From Cryobacterium lactosi (lineage in GTDB: Bacteria; Actinomycetota; Actinomycetes; Actinomycetales; Microbacteriaceae), in assembly GCF_004403945.1 (NCBI RefSeq), contig NZ_SOHM01000030.1, positions 62,001 to 126,000 of the forward strand: DNA of 64,000 bases, written 5' to 3'. Both the position numbers and the translations under genes were made by a program. Below, piece after piece: positions 44,871 through 54,500 of this stretch. Positions within the stretch are counted from its first letter, which is position 1. Every line of letters starts with the position of its first letter. Under the pieces are notes generated by a model, which was given only the letters and a program-made list of their open reading frames with translations, was not told the origin of the DNA and made no database searches.

Positions 44871-45848
44871 GTGCCTGGAATCAAGAGCAGCGGCGAGAAG
44901 AAATTGGTGCTCATCTCGGGGCGAGCGCACCCACAACTCGCGATCGACATCGCCGCAGAACTTGGTTCGGAGCTGATCCCCACCGACGCGCGCACCTTCG
45001 CGAACGGTGAGATCTACGCCCGCTTCGACGAGAGTGTTCGCGGTGCGGACGCGTTCGTCATCCAGTCGCACACCAACCCGATCAACGAGTGGCTGATGGA
45101 ACAGCTCATCATGGTCGACGCACTCAAGCGGGCATCGGCCAAGCGCATCACCGTGGTCGCCCCGTTCTACCCGTACGCCCGCCAGGACAAGAAGGGCCGC
45201 GGCCGCGAGCCGATCTCGGCCCGCCTCGTCGCCGACCTGTTCAAGGTCGCCGGCGCCGACCGCATCATGTCGGTCGACCTGCACGCCGCACAGATCCAGG
45301 GCTTCTTCGACGGCCCCGTCGACCACCTCTTCGCTATGCCGGTGCTGCTCGAGCACTTCCGCGCCAAGCTCGACCCGTCCACCCTCACCATCGTGTCGCC
45401 GGACATGGGCCGCGTGCGCGTCGCCGATATCTGGAGTGACAAGCTCGGCGCCCCGCTGGCCATCATCCACAAGCGCCGCGACCCCCTGGTGCCCAACCAG
45501 ATCACCGTGCACGAGATCGTCGGTGAGGTCGAGGGCCGTGTCTGCCTGATCGTCGACGACCTGATCGACACCGGCCGCACCATCGTCCAGGCCGCCGAGG
45601 CGCTCATGGCCGCCGGCGCCATCGGTGTTGTCGTCGCCGCGACACACGCCGTGTTCAGCCCGCCCGCGCTCGAACTGCTGCAGAACGACGCCATCCAGGA
45701 GGTTGTCGTCACCGATACCCTGCCGATCCCCGAGGACAAGCGTTTCCCGACGCTGACCGTGCTGCCGATCGCGCCGCTTCTGGCGCGCGCCATCCACGAG
45801 GTCTTCGACGAGGGATCCGTTACGTCGATGTTCGAGGGCGCCGCGTAA
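44871..45848 (+). CDS. prs: Ribose-phosphate pyrophosphokinase
   Basis: 325-residue enzyme making PRPP from ribose 5-phosphate and ATP, used for nucleotides, histidine and tryptophan. TDARTFANGEIYARFDESVRG, the ATP loop PFYPYARQDKKGRGREP, VDLHAAQIQGFF and the PRPP loop CLIVDDLIDTGRTI are present. The GTG at 44871 follows the glmU stop with no gap. A hairpin terminator sits 25 bases downstream of its stop. Confidence 0.95.
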   Translation: MPGIKSSGEKKLVLISGRAHPQLAIDIAAELGSELIPTDARTFANGEIYARFDESVRGADAFVIQSHTNPINEWLMEQLIMVDALKRASAKRITVVAPFYPYARQDKKGRGREPISARLVADLFKVAGADRIMSVDLHAAQIQGFFDGPVDHLFAMPVLLEHFRAKLDPSTLTIVSPDMGRVRVADIWSDKLGAPLAIIHKRRDPLVPNQITVHEIVGEVEGRVCLIVDDLIDTGRTIVQAAEALMAAGAIGVVVAATHAVFSPPALELLQNDAIQEVVVTDTLPIPEDKRFPTLTVLPIAPLLARAIHEVFDEGSVTSMFEGAA

Positions 45849-45872
45849 GGCTCCCTGGTAATACTGCTCAGT

Positions 45873-45900
45873 CGGCCGGTCCCGTTCTCGGGGCCGGCCG
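45873..45900. terminator. GC-rich hairpin between convergent prs and a hypothetical gene
   Basis: CGGCCGGTCCCG (45873-45884) pairs with CGGGGCCGGCCG (45889-45900), one G-T, loop TTCT. Located between two convergent genes, so it can stop transcription from both sides. Confidence 0.75.
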
Positions 45901-45915
45901 TCGGTGTGTTCGGGG

Positions 45916-46278
45916 TCAGGACACGCTGGTGGCCGGCGGCCGGAACGGGCCGGGGATGATGCCGAGGGGCAGCACGAAGGTCTGGCGTTCGTTCTGGTCG
46001 ATCGCGTAGCACTGCCAGCCGAAGCCGCCGGCGCCGGCCAGTTCGAACCTGGCGTCGATGCCCTCCGAGAGCGGGTAGTAGCGTGCCACGGCCTGGCCGC
46101 AGGCCCGCACGGCCGTGGCCGAGGCGATGCTCAGGGTGGTCAGGACGCCGGGAACGACAAGCCCCACCAGGCCGAGCACCACGGTGATGCGCATGAGCAG
46201 CAGCATCCGCCGGCCGCGGAGGGGCCGGGAGGAGTCGGTCGGCTCGTAGCCGGAGAGTTCGGGGTGAAAATCGCTCAT
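45916..46278 (-). CDS. Small membrane protein of unknown function
   Basis: 120 residues. An N-terminal cytosolic stretch with RPLRGRR at 19-24 precedes one membrane helix (27-55), and then an outward domain with two cysteines (Cys60 and Cys90) that may form a disulfide. The end, FVLPLGIIPGPFRPP, is hydrophobic. GGAGG lies 5 bases before the ATG. I do not recognise the family; related short proteins are common in this group of actinobacteria. Convergent with prs, divergent from the permease gene. Confidence 0.65.
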   Translation of the reverse strand: MSDFHPELSGYEPTDSSRPLRGRRMLLLMRITVVLGLVGLVVPGVLTTLSIASATAVRACGQAVARYYPLSEGIDARFELAGAGGFGWQCYAIDQNERQTFVLPLGIIPGPFRPPATSVS

Positions 46279-46341
46279 GGGTGTCCTCCAGTAAATCAGA
46301 ACCTGGCCCGGTGCGGATGCCTGCGGTTCACCTGGATTGCC

Positions 46342-46347
46342 TACTCT
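46342..46347 (+). promoter_or_regulatory. Putative -10 box of the APC permease gene
   Basis: TACTCT, 6 bases before ATG 46354, without a Shine-Dalgarno. Confidence 0.5.
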
Positions 46348-46353
46348 GGGTGC

Positions 46354-47625
46354 ATGGACCAATCGGTACGGCCCGAGGACACCCTGCGGCGCCACCTCGG
46401 CACCGGCGGGGCCACCGTGGTGGGCCTGGCCGCGATGATCGGAGCCGGAGTCTTCTACGTGTGGGCACCGGCCGCCGCCGCGGCCGGCTCCGGCCTGCTC
46501 GTCGGACTGGTCCTCGCCGGGCTCATCGCGTCGCTCAACGCCCTGAGCTCGGCGCAACTGGCGATGAGCCATCCGGTGTCCGGGGGAGCGTACGCGTTCG
46601 GCCGGGCGACCATCGGACCGTGGTGGGGATTCTCGGCCGGCTGGCTGTTCCTGGCCGGCAAGACCGCCTCGGCCGGCGCCATCGCCCTGATCCTGGGCGG
46701 CTACCTCTGGCCGGAGCAGGCCCGGCTGGTGGCGGTGCTGGCTGTGCTCGTCCTCGGCGGGGTGAACCTGGCGGGCATACGCAGCACCGCCAGGCTCAGC
46801 GCCGTGGTGGTGTTGCTGGTGCTCGGCGGGCTGTTCACCCTGGTGCTCGTGGTGGGTGCCGGCCTCGCCGGAGGGACGGTGTCGGTGGCGTTCGACGCCG
46901 GCACGCTTGTCGAGGGCGGCTGGGCGGGCATCCTGCAATCGGCGGGGCTGCTCTTCTTCGCCTTCGCCGGTTATGCCCGCATGGCCACCCTGGGGGAGGA
47001 GGTGCGCGACCCGCGCCGCACCCTGCCGCGGGCGATCGTGACCGCGCTGGCCCTCACCCTGGTGGTCTACGGGGTGATCGGCCTGCTCTGCGTGCTCGTG
47101 CTCGGCCCGGCCGCCCTCGCGTCCTCGGCTTCACCCCTGGCGGACCTGGTGGGCGGGCGCGAGCCGTGGACCTGGGTCGCCCGGCTGCTGGCCGGCGTCG
47201 CCTGCCTGGGCTCGCTCGCGGGCATCCTCGCCGGCCTCAGCCGCACCGCACTGGCGATGGCCAGGGAGGGGGACCTGCCGGGAGCGCTCGGCCGCATCTC
47301 GCCCGTGCGGCGCACCCCGATGACGGCCGAGGTGACCATCGGCCTGGTGGCGGTGCTCGCGGTGCTGCTGTTGGACCCCGCCCAGCTGGTGGGCTTCTCG
47401 GCCTGCGCAGTGCTGGTCTACTACGCGATCGCGCACCTGGCCGCGCTGCGCCAGCCGCCCGGAGAGCGCTGGCTGCCCCGCTGGGTGCAATACGCGGGTG
47501 CCGCCGGCTGCCTGCTCCTGGCGGTGACCCTGCCCTGGCCCGGGGTGCTCGCCGCCCTCGCCTGGCTGGCGCTCGGCCTCGCTGGCCGCGCGCTGCGCCT
47601 CGCCCGCGCCGCCCGCCGCTCCTGA
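46354..47625 (+). CDS. APC family amino-acid permease
   Basis: 423-residue transporter with about twelve helices. The amino acid-polyamine-organocation signature is at the N terminus (MIGAGVFYVWAPAAAAAG), and FFAFAGYARMATLGEEVRDPRRTLP is the sixth-helix motif. Substrate unknown; the protein is on the short side for the family, so the last helices are compact. Start ATG 46354 is set by a TACTCT box. A palindromic element follows its stop. Confidence 0.87.
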   Translation: MDQSVRPEDTLRRHLGTGGATVVGLAAMIGAGVFYVWAPAAAAAGSGLLVGLVLAGLIASLNALSSAQLAMSHPVSGGAYAFGRATIGPWWGFSAGWLFLAGKTASAGAIALILGGYLWPEQARLVAVLAVLVLGGVNLAGIRSTARLSAVVVLLVLGGLFTLVLVVGAGLAGGTVSVAFDAGTLVEGGWAGILQSAGLLFFAFAGYARMATLGEEVRDPRRTLPRAIVTALALTLVVYGVIGLLCVLVLGPAALASSASPLADLVGGREPWTWVARLLAGVACLGSLAGILAGLSRTALAMAREGDLPGALGRISPVRRTPMTAEVTIGLVAVLAVLLLDPAQLVGFSACAVLVYYAIAHLAALRQPPGERWLPRWVQYAGAAGCLLLAVTLPWPGVLAALAWLALGLAGRALRLARAARRS

Positions 47626-47705
47626 CTTGCCGCACGGGCTCCCGAACGCACGACGTGGTCCCGGTGCCGGTCGCTGCGGGGGTGCCGGTCGTCCGGTGAC
47701 CAAGA

Positions 47706-47774
47706 CAACTGTTGCCCGCAACGGACACATGGTCCCGGCGTACCGGGCGCACATGTCCGCACGGGCAACAGCTG
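47706..47774. repeat. 69-nt imperfect palindrome (possible REP-like element)
   Basis: CAACTGTTGCCCG (47706-47718) pairs with CGGGCAACAGCTG (47762-47774), one mismatch. Inner CGGACA (47722-47727) pairs with TGTCCG (47754-47759), and CCCGG/CCGGG (47734, 47743) closes the tip. It lies in the gap between the convergent permease and gnd genes. It could be a terminator or a dispersed repeat. Confidence 0.6.
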
Positions 47775-47811
47775 CCGGGCGGGTGGAGCGGGTGATGCGG
47801 GAGAACAGCCT

Positions 47812-49263
47812 CTAGTGCGAGGAGCCCTCGGTCACGATCTCGGTCCGGTCGCCGGACCACAGGGTGTGGAAGGTGCCTTCCTTGTCGACGCGCTTGTAGG
47901 TGTGCGCCCCGAAGAAGTCGCGCTGGCCCTGGGTGAGGGCAGCGGGGAGGCGGTCGGCGCGCAGGCTGTCGTAGTACGCCAGCGACGACGCGAACACCGG
48001 CGCGGGGATTCCCGCGTGGGCAGCGTCGGCGACGACGTTGCGCCAGGAGTCCTGAGCCTTCGCGACAACATCGGTGAAGAACGGGGCGGTCACGAGCGAG
48101 ACGAGTCCGGGGTTCTCGGTGTAGGCCTCGGTGATGCGGTTGAGGAAGCGGGCGCGGATGATGCAGCCGCCGCGCCAGATCTTCGCGATCTCGCCCTTCT
48201 TGATGTCCCAGTTGTACTGCTCTGCACCGGCGACGATGGCGTCGAAGCCCTGCGAGTAGGCGATGACCTTGGACGCGTAGAGCGCCTGGCGCACACCCTC
48301 GATGAAGCCGTCCACGTCTTCGACCGGGTTCGCGGTCGGGCCGGGAAGGGCGGCGGCGGCGGCACGCTGAGCGGGCTTGGAGGAGACCGAGCGGGCGAAC
48401 ACGGCCTCGGCGATACCGGAAACGGGGATGCCGAGGTCGAGGGCGGTCTGCACGGTCCACACTCCGGTGCCCTTGCTGCCGGCCTGGTCGAGGATGACGT
48501 CGACGAGCGGCTTACCGGTCTCCGCGTCGACCTGCTTGAGGACCTCCGCGGTGATCTCGATGAGGTAGCTCTCGAGCTCGCCCTTGTTCCACTCGGTGAA
48601 GATCTCGGAGATCTCGGCCGGGGTCTTGCCGGTTCCGCGACGGATGAGGTCGTACGCTTCGCCGATCAGCTGCATGTCGGCGTACTCGATGCCGTTGTGG
48701 ATCATCTTGACGAAGTGGCCTGCACCATCGGTGCCCACGTGGGTGACGCAGGGCTCGCCGTCGACGACCGCGGCGATGGACTCGAGGATCGGGCCGAGGG
48801 TGACGTACGCCTCCGCGGAGCCGCCCGGCATGATGCTCGGGCCCTTGAGGGCGCCTTCTTCGCCACCGGAGATACCGGCGCCGACGAAGTTGATGCCGGT
48901 CTCACGAACGGCCTTCTCGCGGCGGAGGGTGTCGGTGAACAGCGCGTTGCCGCCGTCGACGATGATGTCGCCGGGCTCGAACAGCTCGGTCAGCTGGCTG
49001 ATCACGGCGTCGGTGCCGCGGCCTGCCTGCACCATGATGATGGCCGTGCGGGGGGTCGCCAGCGAAGCGACGAACTCCTCGATGGTCTCTGAGGCCACAA
49101 AGCCGGCCTCGGGGTGCTCATCCATGAGCAGCCGGGTGCGTTCGGGCGAACGGTTGTAGACGGCCACGGTGTTGCCTGCGCGGCTGGCGAGGTTACGGGC
49201 GAGGTTGGAGCCCATCACCGCCAGTCCGACGACGCCGATGTTTGCTGAACCGGTTTCTGACAC
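47812..49263 (-). CDS. gnd: 6-Phosphogluconate dehydrogenase (decarboxylating)
   Basis: 483-residue oxidative pentose-phosphate enzyme producing ribulose 5-phosphate, CO2 and NADPH. GVVGLAVMGSNLARNLASR is the NADP fold, GISGGEEGALKGPSIMPGG and HFVKMIHNGIEYADMQ carry the catalytic Lys and substrate site, and WRGGCIIRA is the late signature. Length is standard for the NADP enzyme. GTG 49263 has AAAGGAGA 6 bases upstream. It lies 73 bases downstream of a FadR-type regulator, which may control it. Confidence 0.93.
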   Translation of the reverse strand: MSETGSANIGVVGLAVMGSNLARNLASRAGNTVAVYNRSPERTRLLMDEHPEAGFVASETIEEFVASLATPRTAIIMVQAGRGTDAVISQLTELFEPGDIIVDGGNALFTDTLRREKAVRETGINFVGAGISGGEEGALKGPSIMPGGSAEAYVTLGPILESIAAVVDGEPCVTHVGTDGAGHFVKMIHNGIEYADMQLIGEAYDLIRRGTGKTPAEISEIFTEWNKGELESYLIEITAEVLKQVDAETGKPLVDVILDQAGSKGTGVWTVQTALDLGIPVSGIAEAVFARSVSSKPAQRAAAAALPGPTANPVEDVDGFIEGVRQALYASKVIAYSQGFDAIVAGAEQYNWDIKKGEIAKIWRGGCIIRARFLNRITEAYTENPGLVSLVTAPFFTDVVAKAQDSWRNVVADAAHAGIPAPVFASSLAYYDSLRADRLPAALTQGQRDFFGAHTYKRVDKEGTFHTLWSGDRTEIVTEGSSH

Positions 49264-49329
49264 GCAAATCTCCTTTGGGTCTGTGAGCAATGACCACCAT
49301 CAAGATTAGTGGACCGCTGGACCTATGTA

Positions 49330-49335
49330 ATCATA
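49330..49335 (-). promoter_or_regulatory. Candidate -10 box for gnd with nearby GGACC repeats
   Basis: Minus strand TATGAT, about 65 bases before the gnd start. Between it and gnd lies the plus-strand direct repeat GGACC-GCT-GGACC (49312-49324), a possible regulator site. No good -35 is seen. Confidence 0.35.
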
Positions 49336-49336
49336 C

Positions 49337-50041
49337 TTATTGCCCGGATGCGCGGGACCAGCTGGGCTGCACCTCCGCGTACGTGCGGCGCATGATCAGC
49401 TCCATCGCCACCCGGGCCGCGCCAGGCTCGCCGGCGGCGATGGCCTCGGCGACGTCGGCGTGCAGCTGCAGCGTGTTCTCGTGCGGGCGGTCGGGCATCA
49501 GGCCCAGGTCGGTTCGACCGGACAGGACGGCCGCGACGGGCTCGTCGAGCTTGGCGAACATCTGGTTGCCCGACCCCTGCAGGACCAGCCGGTGAAAGCG
49601 GATGTCGAGCTGAAGGAACTGGGACAGGTCGCCGGAATCGCCGGCGCTGCGCATCAGCTCGGCCACGGCCACCAGCTCGGCGGAGACCGCGGGGGCCGCG
49701 TGCCTGGCTGCCAGCTCCGCGGCCATGGGCTCCACGGCGCTTCGGAGTTCGGTCAGCGACCGCAGCTGTTCCCCCTTGCCGGGCCCGAGCAGGCGCCAGC
49801 GGATGATGGTGGGGTCGTACGCGTTCCAGCTTTCCGGCGGCAGAACCCGGATGCCGACCCGTTTGACCGACTCGACCAGCCCCATCGACCCCAGCACCCG
49901 GATCGCCTCCCGGATCACCGACCGGCTCACACCCTGCCGGCGTTCGATCTCATCGGAGAGCAGGATCGTGCCCGCCGGAACCGTGCCATCGACGATGGAC
50001 CGGCCGACGTCATCGGTCACTCGGGTGTGCAGGCTGGCCAT
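49337..50041 (-). CDS. GntR-family regulator, FadR/FCD subgroup
   Basis: 234 residues. Winged helix at the N terminus (EIERRQGVSRSVIREAIRVLGSMGLVE, about 32-58); a C-terminal all-helical FCD domain with the three metal-binding residues suggested by LDIRFHRLVLQGSGNQMF and TLQLHADVAEAI. FCD regulators bind small acids, for example gluconate. Position directly upstream of gnd suggests control of gluconate or pentose-phosphate use. ATG 50041 has a TAAAGT box 7 bases upstream that overlaps a palindrome. Divergent from rplY. Confidence 0.88.
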   Translation of the reverse strand: MASLHTRVTDDVGRSIVDGTVPAGTILLSDEIERRQGVSRSVIREAIRVLGSMGLVESVKRVGIRVLPPESWNAYDPTIIRWRLLGPGKGEQLRSLTELRSAVEPMAAELAARHAAPAVSAELVAVAELMRSAGDSGDLSQFLQLDIRFHRLVLQGSGNQMFAKLDEPVAAVLSGRTDLGLMPDRPHENTLQLHADVAEAIAAGEPGAARVAMELIMRRTYAEVQPSWSRASGQ

Positions 50042-50047
50042 GATCGT

Positions 50048-50066
50048 CACTTTATCGTCTAGAGTG
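50048..50066. promoter_or_regulatory. Imperfect palindrome at the GntR promoter (candidate autoregulatory operator)
   Basis: CACTTTA (50048-50054) and TAGAGTG (50060-50066) are inverted with one mismatch around TCGTC. The left arm contains the minus-strand -10 TAAAGT (50049-50054) of the GntR gene, so a bound dimer would block its own transcription. Confidence 0.5.
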
Positions 50067-50260
50067 GTGAGTTGAACTTCGGCGAGGGATTCGCGCGGGG
50101 CCCGGGAAACCGGCCCGGTGAAATCCGTAATCGACGCGGCGAAAAGTCCCCCAAGGCCTTTCCTCACGCTGACATGCGTTCGAGTTGAACCAGCATCCGT
50201 ACTGCGGGCCCAGCGCCAGCACACATCAATACGGGCACACGAGGCCCGCAAGGAGACACC

Positions 50261-50872
50261 ATGGCCGAGGCCAAGAACAACAACAACAAGATTTCCGCCG
50301 ACGCGCGCCACAGCTTCGGCAAGGGCGCTGCCCGCAAGCTGCGCGTGCTGGGCAAGATCCCCGCCGTGATCTACGGCCACGGCACCGAGCCCGTGCACGT
50401 GGCCCTGCCGGCCCACGAGATCGGACTGCTGCTGCGTCGCGCGAACGCCGTGCTCGAGCTCGACGTCGAGGGCACCACGCACCTGACCCTGGTCAAGGAC
50501 GTGCAGAAGGACCCGGTTCGCCAGATCATCGAGCACCTCGACCTCATCGTCATCCGCAAGGGTGAAAAGGTCCAGGTCGAGGTCGCCGTGCACATCACCG
50601 GTGAGAGCGCCCCCGGCACCACCGCGGACCTCGACGCCAAGACCCTGCTCCTCGAGGTCGAAGCCACCAACATCCCGCAGAGCGTCAGCGTCGATGTCGA
50701 GGGCCTGGAAGACGGCACCCTCATCCACGCCAGCGAGATCAAGCTGCCCGCCGGCGCGTCGCTCGTCTCCGACCCCGAGATGGTCGTCATCGGCGTGCAC
50801 CTGCCCGCAGAGGAAGAGGAAGAAGAGACCACCGAGGCCGAGGCTCCCGCCGAGGAAGCTGCCGCCGAGTAG
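50261..50872 (+). CDS. rplY: 50S ribosomal protein L25 (general stress protein CTC type)
   Basis: 203 residues: an N-terminal L25 domain that binds 5S rRNA (SFGKGAARKLRVLGKIPAVIYG) and a C-terminal TL5-like domain, ending in an acidic EEEEE/AEAPAEE tail. Two-domain CTC proteins are the form found in actinobacteria. AGGAGA lies 5 bases before the ATG. The gene is followed by pth and mfd, a conserved arrangement. Confidence 0.93.
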   Translation: MAEAKNNNNKISADARHSFGKGAARKLRVLGKIPAVIYGHGTEPVHVALPAHEIGLLLRRANAVLELDVEGTTHLTLVKDVQKDPVRQIIEHLDLIVIRKGEKVQVEVAVHITGESAPGTTADLDAKTLLLEVEATNIPQSVSVDVEGLEDGTLIHASEIKLPAGASLVSDPEMVVIGVHLPAEEEEEETTEAEAPAEEAAAE

Positions 50873-50918
50873 TCTTCCCCTCTTCACCGCCGGACAGAAA
50901 CTTGTGTAAAGGAACCCC

Positions 50919-51506
50919 CTGGACGACAATCTCTGGCTCGTAGTCGGGCTCGGTAACCCCGGGCCCGGCTACGCCGGCAACCGCCACAACGTCGGTCACA
51001 TGGTCACCGCCGTGCTCGCCGACCGGATGCGCGCGAACTTCAAGAACCACAAGGCGAACGCCTCCGTCGCCGAGGGCCGCAGCGCCCCCGGCGGCCCCAA
51101 GCTGATCCTGGCCAAGCCGAACAGCTTCATGAACCTCTCCGGTGGCCCCGTCGCGGGCCTGCTGAGGTTCTACTCCCTCGACGTCTCCCGGCTGATCGTC
51201 GTGCACGACGAGCTGGACCTGCCCTTCGACACCCTGAAGATCAAGGTGGGCGGCGGTCACGGCGGCCACAACGGGGTGCGCGACATCATCGCCGCCACGG
51301 GCAGCAACGAATTCACCCGCATCAGGATGGGCATCGGCCGCCCGCCCGGCCGTCAGAACGCCGCCGACTTCGTGCTGCACGACTTCTCCAGCACCGAGCG
51401 CAGCACCCTGCCGATCATGCTCGAGGACGCCGCGGATGCCATCGAAATGATCGCCGCAGACGGGGTCACCGCCGCGCAGCAGAAGTTCCACGCCCCTCCC
51501 GCCTAG
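50919..51506 (+). CDS. pth: Peptidyl-tRNA hydrolase with a CTG start codon
   Basis: 195 residues if started at CTG 50919. It frees tRNA from prematurely released peptidyl-tRNA. VVGLGNPGPGYAGNRHNVG (residues 8-26, catalytic His23), KPNSFMNLSGG, HDELDLP and GGGHGGHNGVRDI are intact. In this frame TAA lies at 50907-50909 and no ATG, GTG or TTG occurs before 51000, which would cut off the catalytic His. CTG 50919 has AAAGGA exactly 6 bases upstream, so it is the best start. It follows rplY by 46 bases. Confidence 0.88.
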   Translation: MDDNLWLVVGLGNPGPGYAGNRHNVGHMVTAVLADRMRANFKNHKANASVAEGRSAPGGPKLILAKPNSFMNLSGGPVAGLLRFYSLDVSRLIVVHDELDLPFDTLKIKVGGGHGGHNGVRDIIAATGSNEFTRIRMGIGRPPGRQNAADFVLHDFSSTERSTLPIMLEDAADAIEMIAADGVTAAQQKFHAPPA

Positions 51507-51524
51507 AGCGTCGGCGGGAACCCG

Positions 51525-51530
51525 TAGACT
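51525..51530 (+). promoter_or_regulatory. Putative -10 box of mfd
   Basis: TAGACT, 6 bases before GTG 51537; no Shine-Dalgarno. Confidence 0.5.
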
Positions 51531-51536
51531 TGTGCG

Positions 51537-54500
51537 GTGATTCTTCAGGGCTTGATTCCGGCGCTTTCTCGCGCCTCCACGTTCGACAACGCCCTCGCCT
51601 TCGCGGCGCGTGACGCCGACTTCTCCCTCACCGAGGGCCTGCGCGCCCCGCTGCTGGCCGCGCTCATGGAGCAACGGTCCAGGCTCGACAAGGGCCGCGC
51701 CCTGCTCGTGATCACGGCCACCGGCCGCGAGTCCGAAGCGCTCCGGGAAAACCTCGGTTGTTTCTCCGACGACGCCGAGATCGTCGAATTCCCCGCCTGG
51801 GAGACCCTGCCGCACGAACGGCTCAGCCCCAGCGCCGAGATCGTGGGCCGCCGGCTCTACGCGCTCCGCCGGATGCGCGACTGGGAGAACTCGGATGCGG
51901 CCAGCCGCCGCCCGCTCATCGTGGTGGCCTCCGTGCGGGCCGCGCTGCAGCCCGTGGCCGACAACCTCACCGACTACGACCCCCTCGAGCTCAGCGCCGG
52001 CGGACGCGGCCACGACCTCGCCGCCATCTCGGTGGACCTGGTCAACGTCGCCTACGCCCGGGTCGACATGGTCACCCGGCGCGGCGAGTTCGCGGTGCGC
52101 GGCGGCATCCTCGACGTGTTCCCGCCCATGGCCGCGCACCCGTACCGGATCGAGTTCTTCGGCGACGAGGTCGAGCAGATCCGCGCCTTCGCGGTCGCCG
52201 ACCAGCGCTCGATGCCCGAGCCCATCGCCTCGGTGACCCTGCCGCCGAGCCGGGAGCTGCTGCTCAGCCCCGCGGTGCGGCAGCGTGCCCGGGAGATGCA
52301 GCACGAGTTCCCCAGCCTCGCGGGCCTCCTCGCCAAGGTGGCAGAGGGCATCCCGGTGGAGGGCATGGAGAGTCTGGCGCCCGCCCTCGTGGACCGGCTG
52401 GTGCCGGTCACGCACTACCTGCCCAAACAGGCCGCCGTCGCGGTGATCTCGCCCGAACGGGTCGCCTCCCGCGCCATCAGCCTCGCCGAAACCAACCGGG
52501 AGTTCCTCTCCGCGGCCTGGAACGCCGCCACCGCGGGCGCCGAGGCGCCCATCGACCTGGCCTCGGGCGACTTCCTCACCCTGGGCACCCTGCGGGACGC
52601 CGTGCGCTACTCCGCCCCCGGCGCTCCAGCCACCGAACGGGTCTGGTGGACGCTCAGCTCGTTCCAGGCCGCCCCGACCGACATTCCCGTGCTGCCCGAA
52701 CACCGCGAGATCGACGAACTGCTCACCATCCGGATCGAGGGCGACGCCGTGCCGAGCTTCGCCGGCAGTGTCGAAGGCGCCGTCGGGCACCTCTCCAGCC
52801 GGCTCAAGGACGGCTGGACGGTCGCCGTCGTCGCCCAGGGCGCCGGCCTGGTCGACCGGGCCGCCGACGTTCTCGCCGGCGCCGAACTGCCCGCCCGCAT
52901 CGTGGCGGAATTCCCGGCGGATCCCGAACCCGGCATCGCGTACCTGATCAAGGCCTCCATCGCCCACGGCTTCGAGATCCCGGAGACCAAGCTCACCCTG
53001 GTCAGCGAAAGCGAGTTCTACGGCCGCACCGTCGGCTACGACGCGCGGCAGATCAAGAAGCTGGCCAGCCGGCGGAAGAACGTCGTCGACCCGCTGCAGC
53101 TCAAAACCGGCGACCACGTCGTGCACCAGACCCACGGCATCGGCAAGTTCCTCGAACTGACCCAGCGCGAGGTCTCCAGCGGTGGGCGCAACCCGGTCAA
53201 GACCACCCGCGAATACCTCGTGCTCGAATACGCCGCGTCCAAGCGCGGCCACGGCGGCGACAAACTCTACGTGCCCACCGACCAGCTCGACCTGGTCTCC
53301 CGCTATGTCGGCGGCGAGGCCCCCGCGCTGTCCAAGATGGGCGGCAGCGACTGGTCTGCCGCCAAGACCAAGGCCCGCCGTGCGGTGCGCGACATCGCCG
53401 TCGAACTGGTCAAGCTGTACTCGGCACGGATGGCCAGCAAGGGTCACGCGTTCGGCCCGGACACCCCCTGGCAGCGCGAGCTCGAGGAGGCCTTCCCCTT
53501 CGCGGAGACGCCCGACCAGCTCACCACCATCGAAGAGGTCAAGGCCGACATGGAACGGCCCATCCCGATGGACCGGCTGCTCTCCGGCGACGTGGGATTC
53601 GGCAAGACCGAGGTCGCCGTGCGCGCCGCGTTCAAGGCGATCCAGGACGGCAAGCAGGTGGCCATGCTGGTGCCCACCACCCTGCTCGTGCGCCAGCACA
53701 TGGAAACCTTCCAGGAACGCTTCGCCGGCTTCCCGATCCACCTGCGCGCCCTCAGCCGGTTCCAGACCGACAAGGAATCCCGGGAGACCGTGGCCGGCAT
53801 GCTCGACGGCACCGTCGACATGGTCATCGGCACGCACCGGCTGCTCTCGGACAACACCATCTTCAAGGACCTCGGCCTGGTCATCATCGACGAGGAACAG
53901 CGGTTCGGAGTCGAGCACAAGGACGCGCTGAAGAAGCTCAAGACCAACGTCGACATCCTCGCCATGAGCGCCACGCCCATCCCGCGCACCCTGGAAATGG
54001 CCGTCACCGGCATCCGGGAGATGTCCACCCTGGCCACCCCGCCCGAGGACCGGCACCCGATCCTCACCTTCGTCGGCCCGTACTCCGACCGCCAGGTGGC
54101 CGCCGCCATCCGCCGGGAACTGCTGCGCGAGGGCCAGATCTTCTTCGTGCACAACCGGGTCTCCAGCATCAACCGGGTGGCCGCACAGCTGGCCGAACTG
54201 GTGCCGGAGGCCAGGGTCGCCGTGGCACACGGCCAGCTGCCGGAGGCCCAGCTGGAGCAGGTGGTGGTGGACTTCTGGGAGAACAAGTTCGACATCCTGG
54301 TCTCCACGACCATCATCGAGACCGGCCTCGACATCGCCAACGCGAACACCATCATCATCGACCGCGCCGACAAGTACGGGCTCAGCCAGCTGCACCAGCT
54401 GCGCGGCCGGGTCGGCCGCGCCCGGGAACGGGCGTACGCCTACTTCCTCTACGACGAGAACAAGCCGCTCAGCGAGATCGCGCACGACCGGCTGGCCACC

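Noticed and set aside
47627..47815. A 62-residue open frame between the permease and gnd
   Set aside because: It runs through the palindrome and has no convincing start signal.
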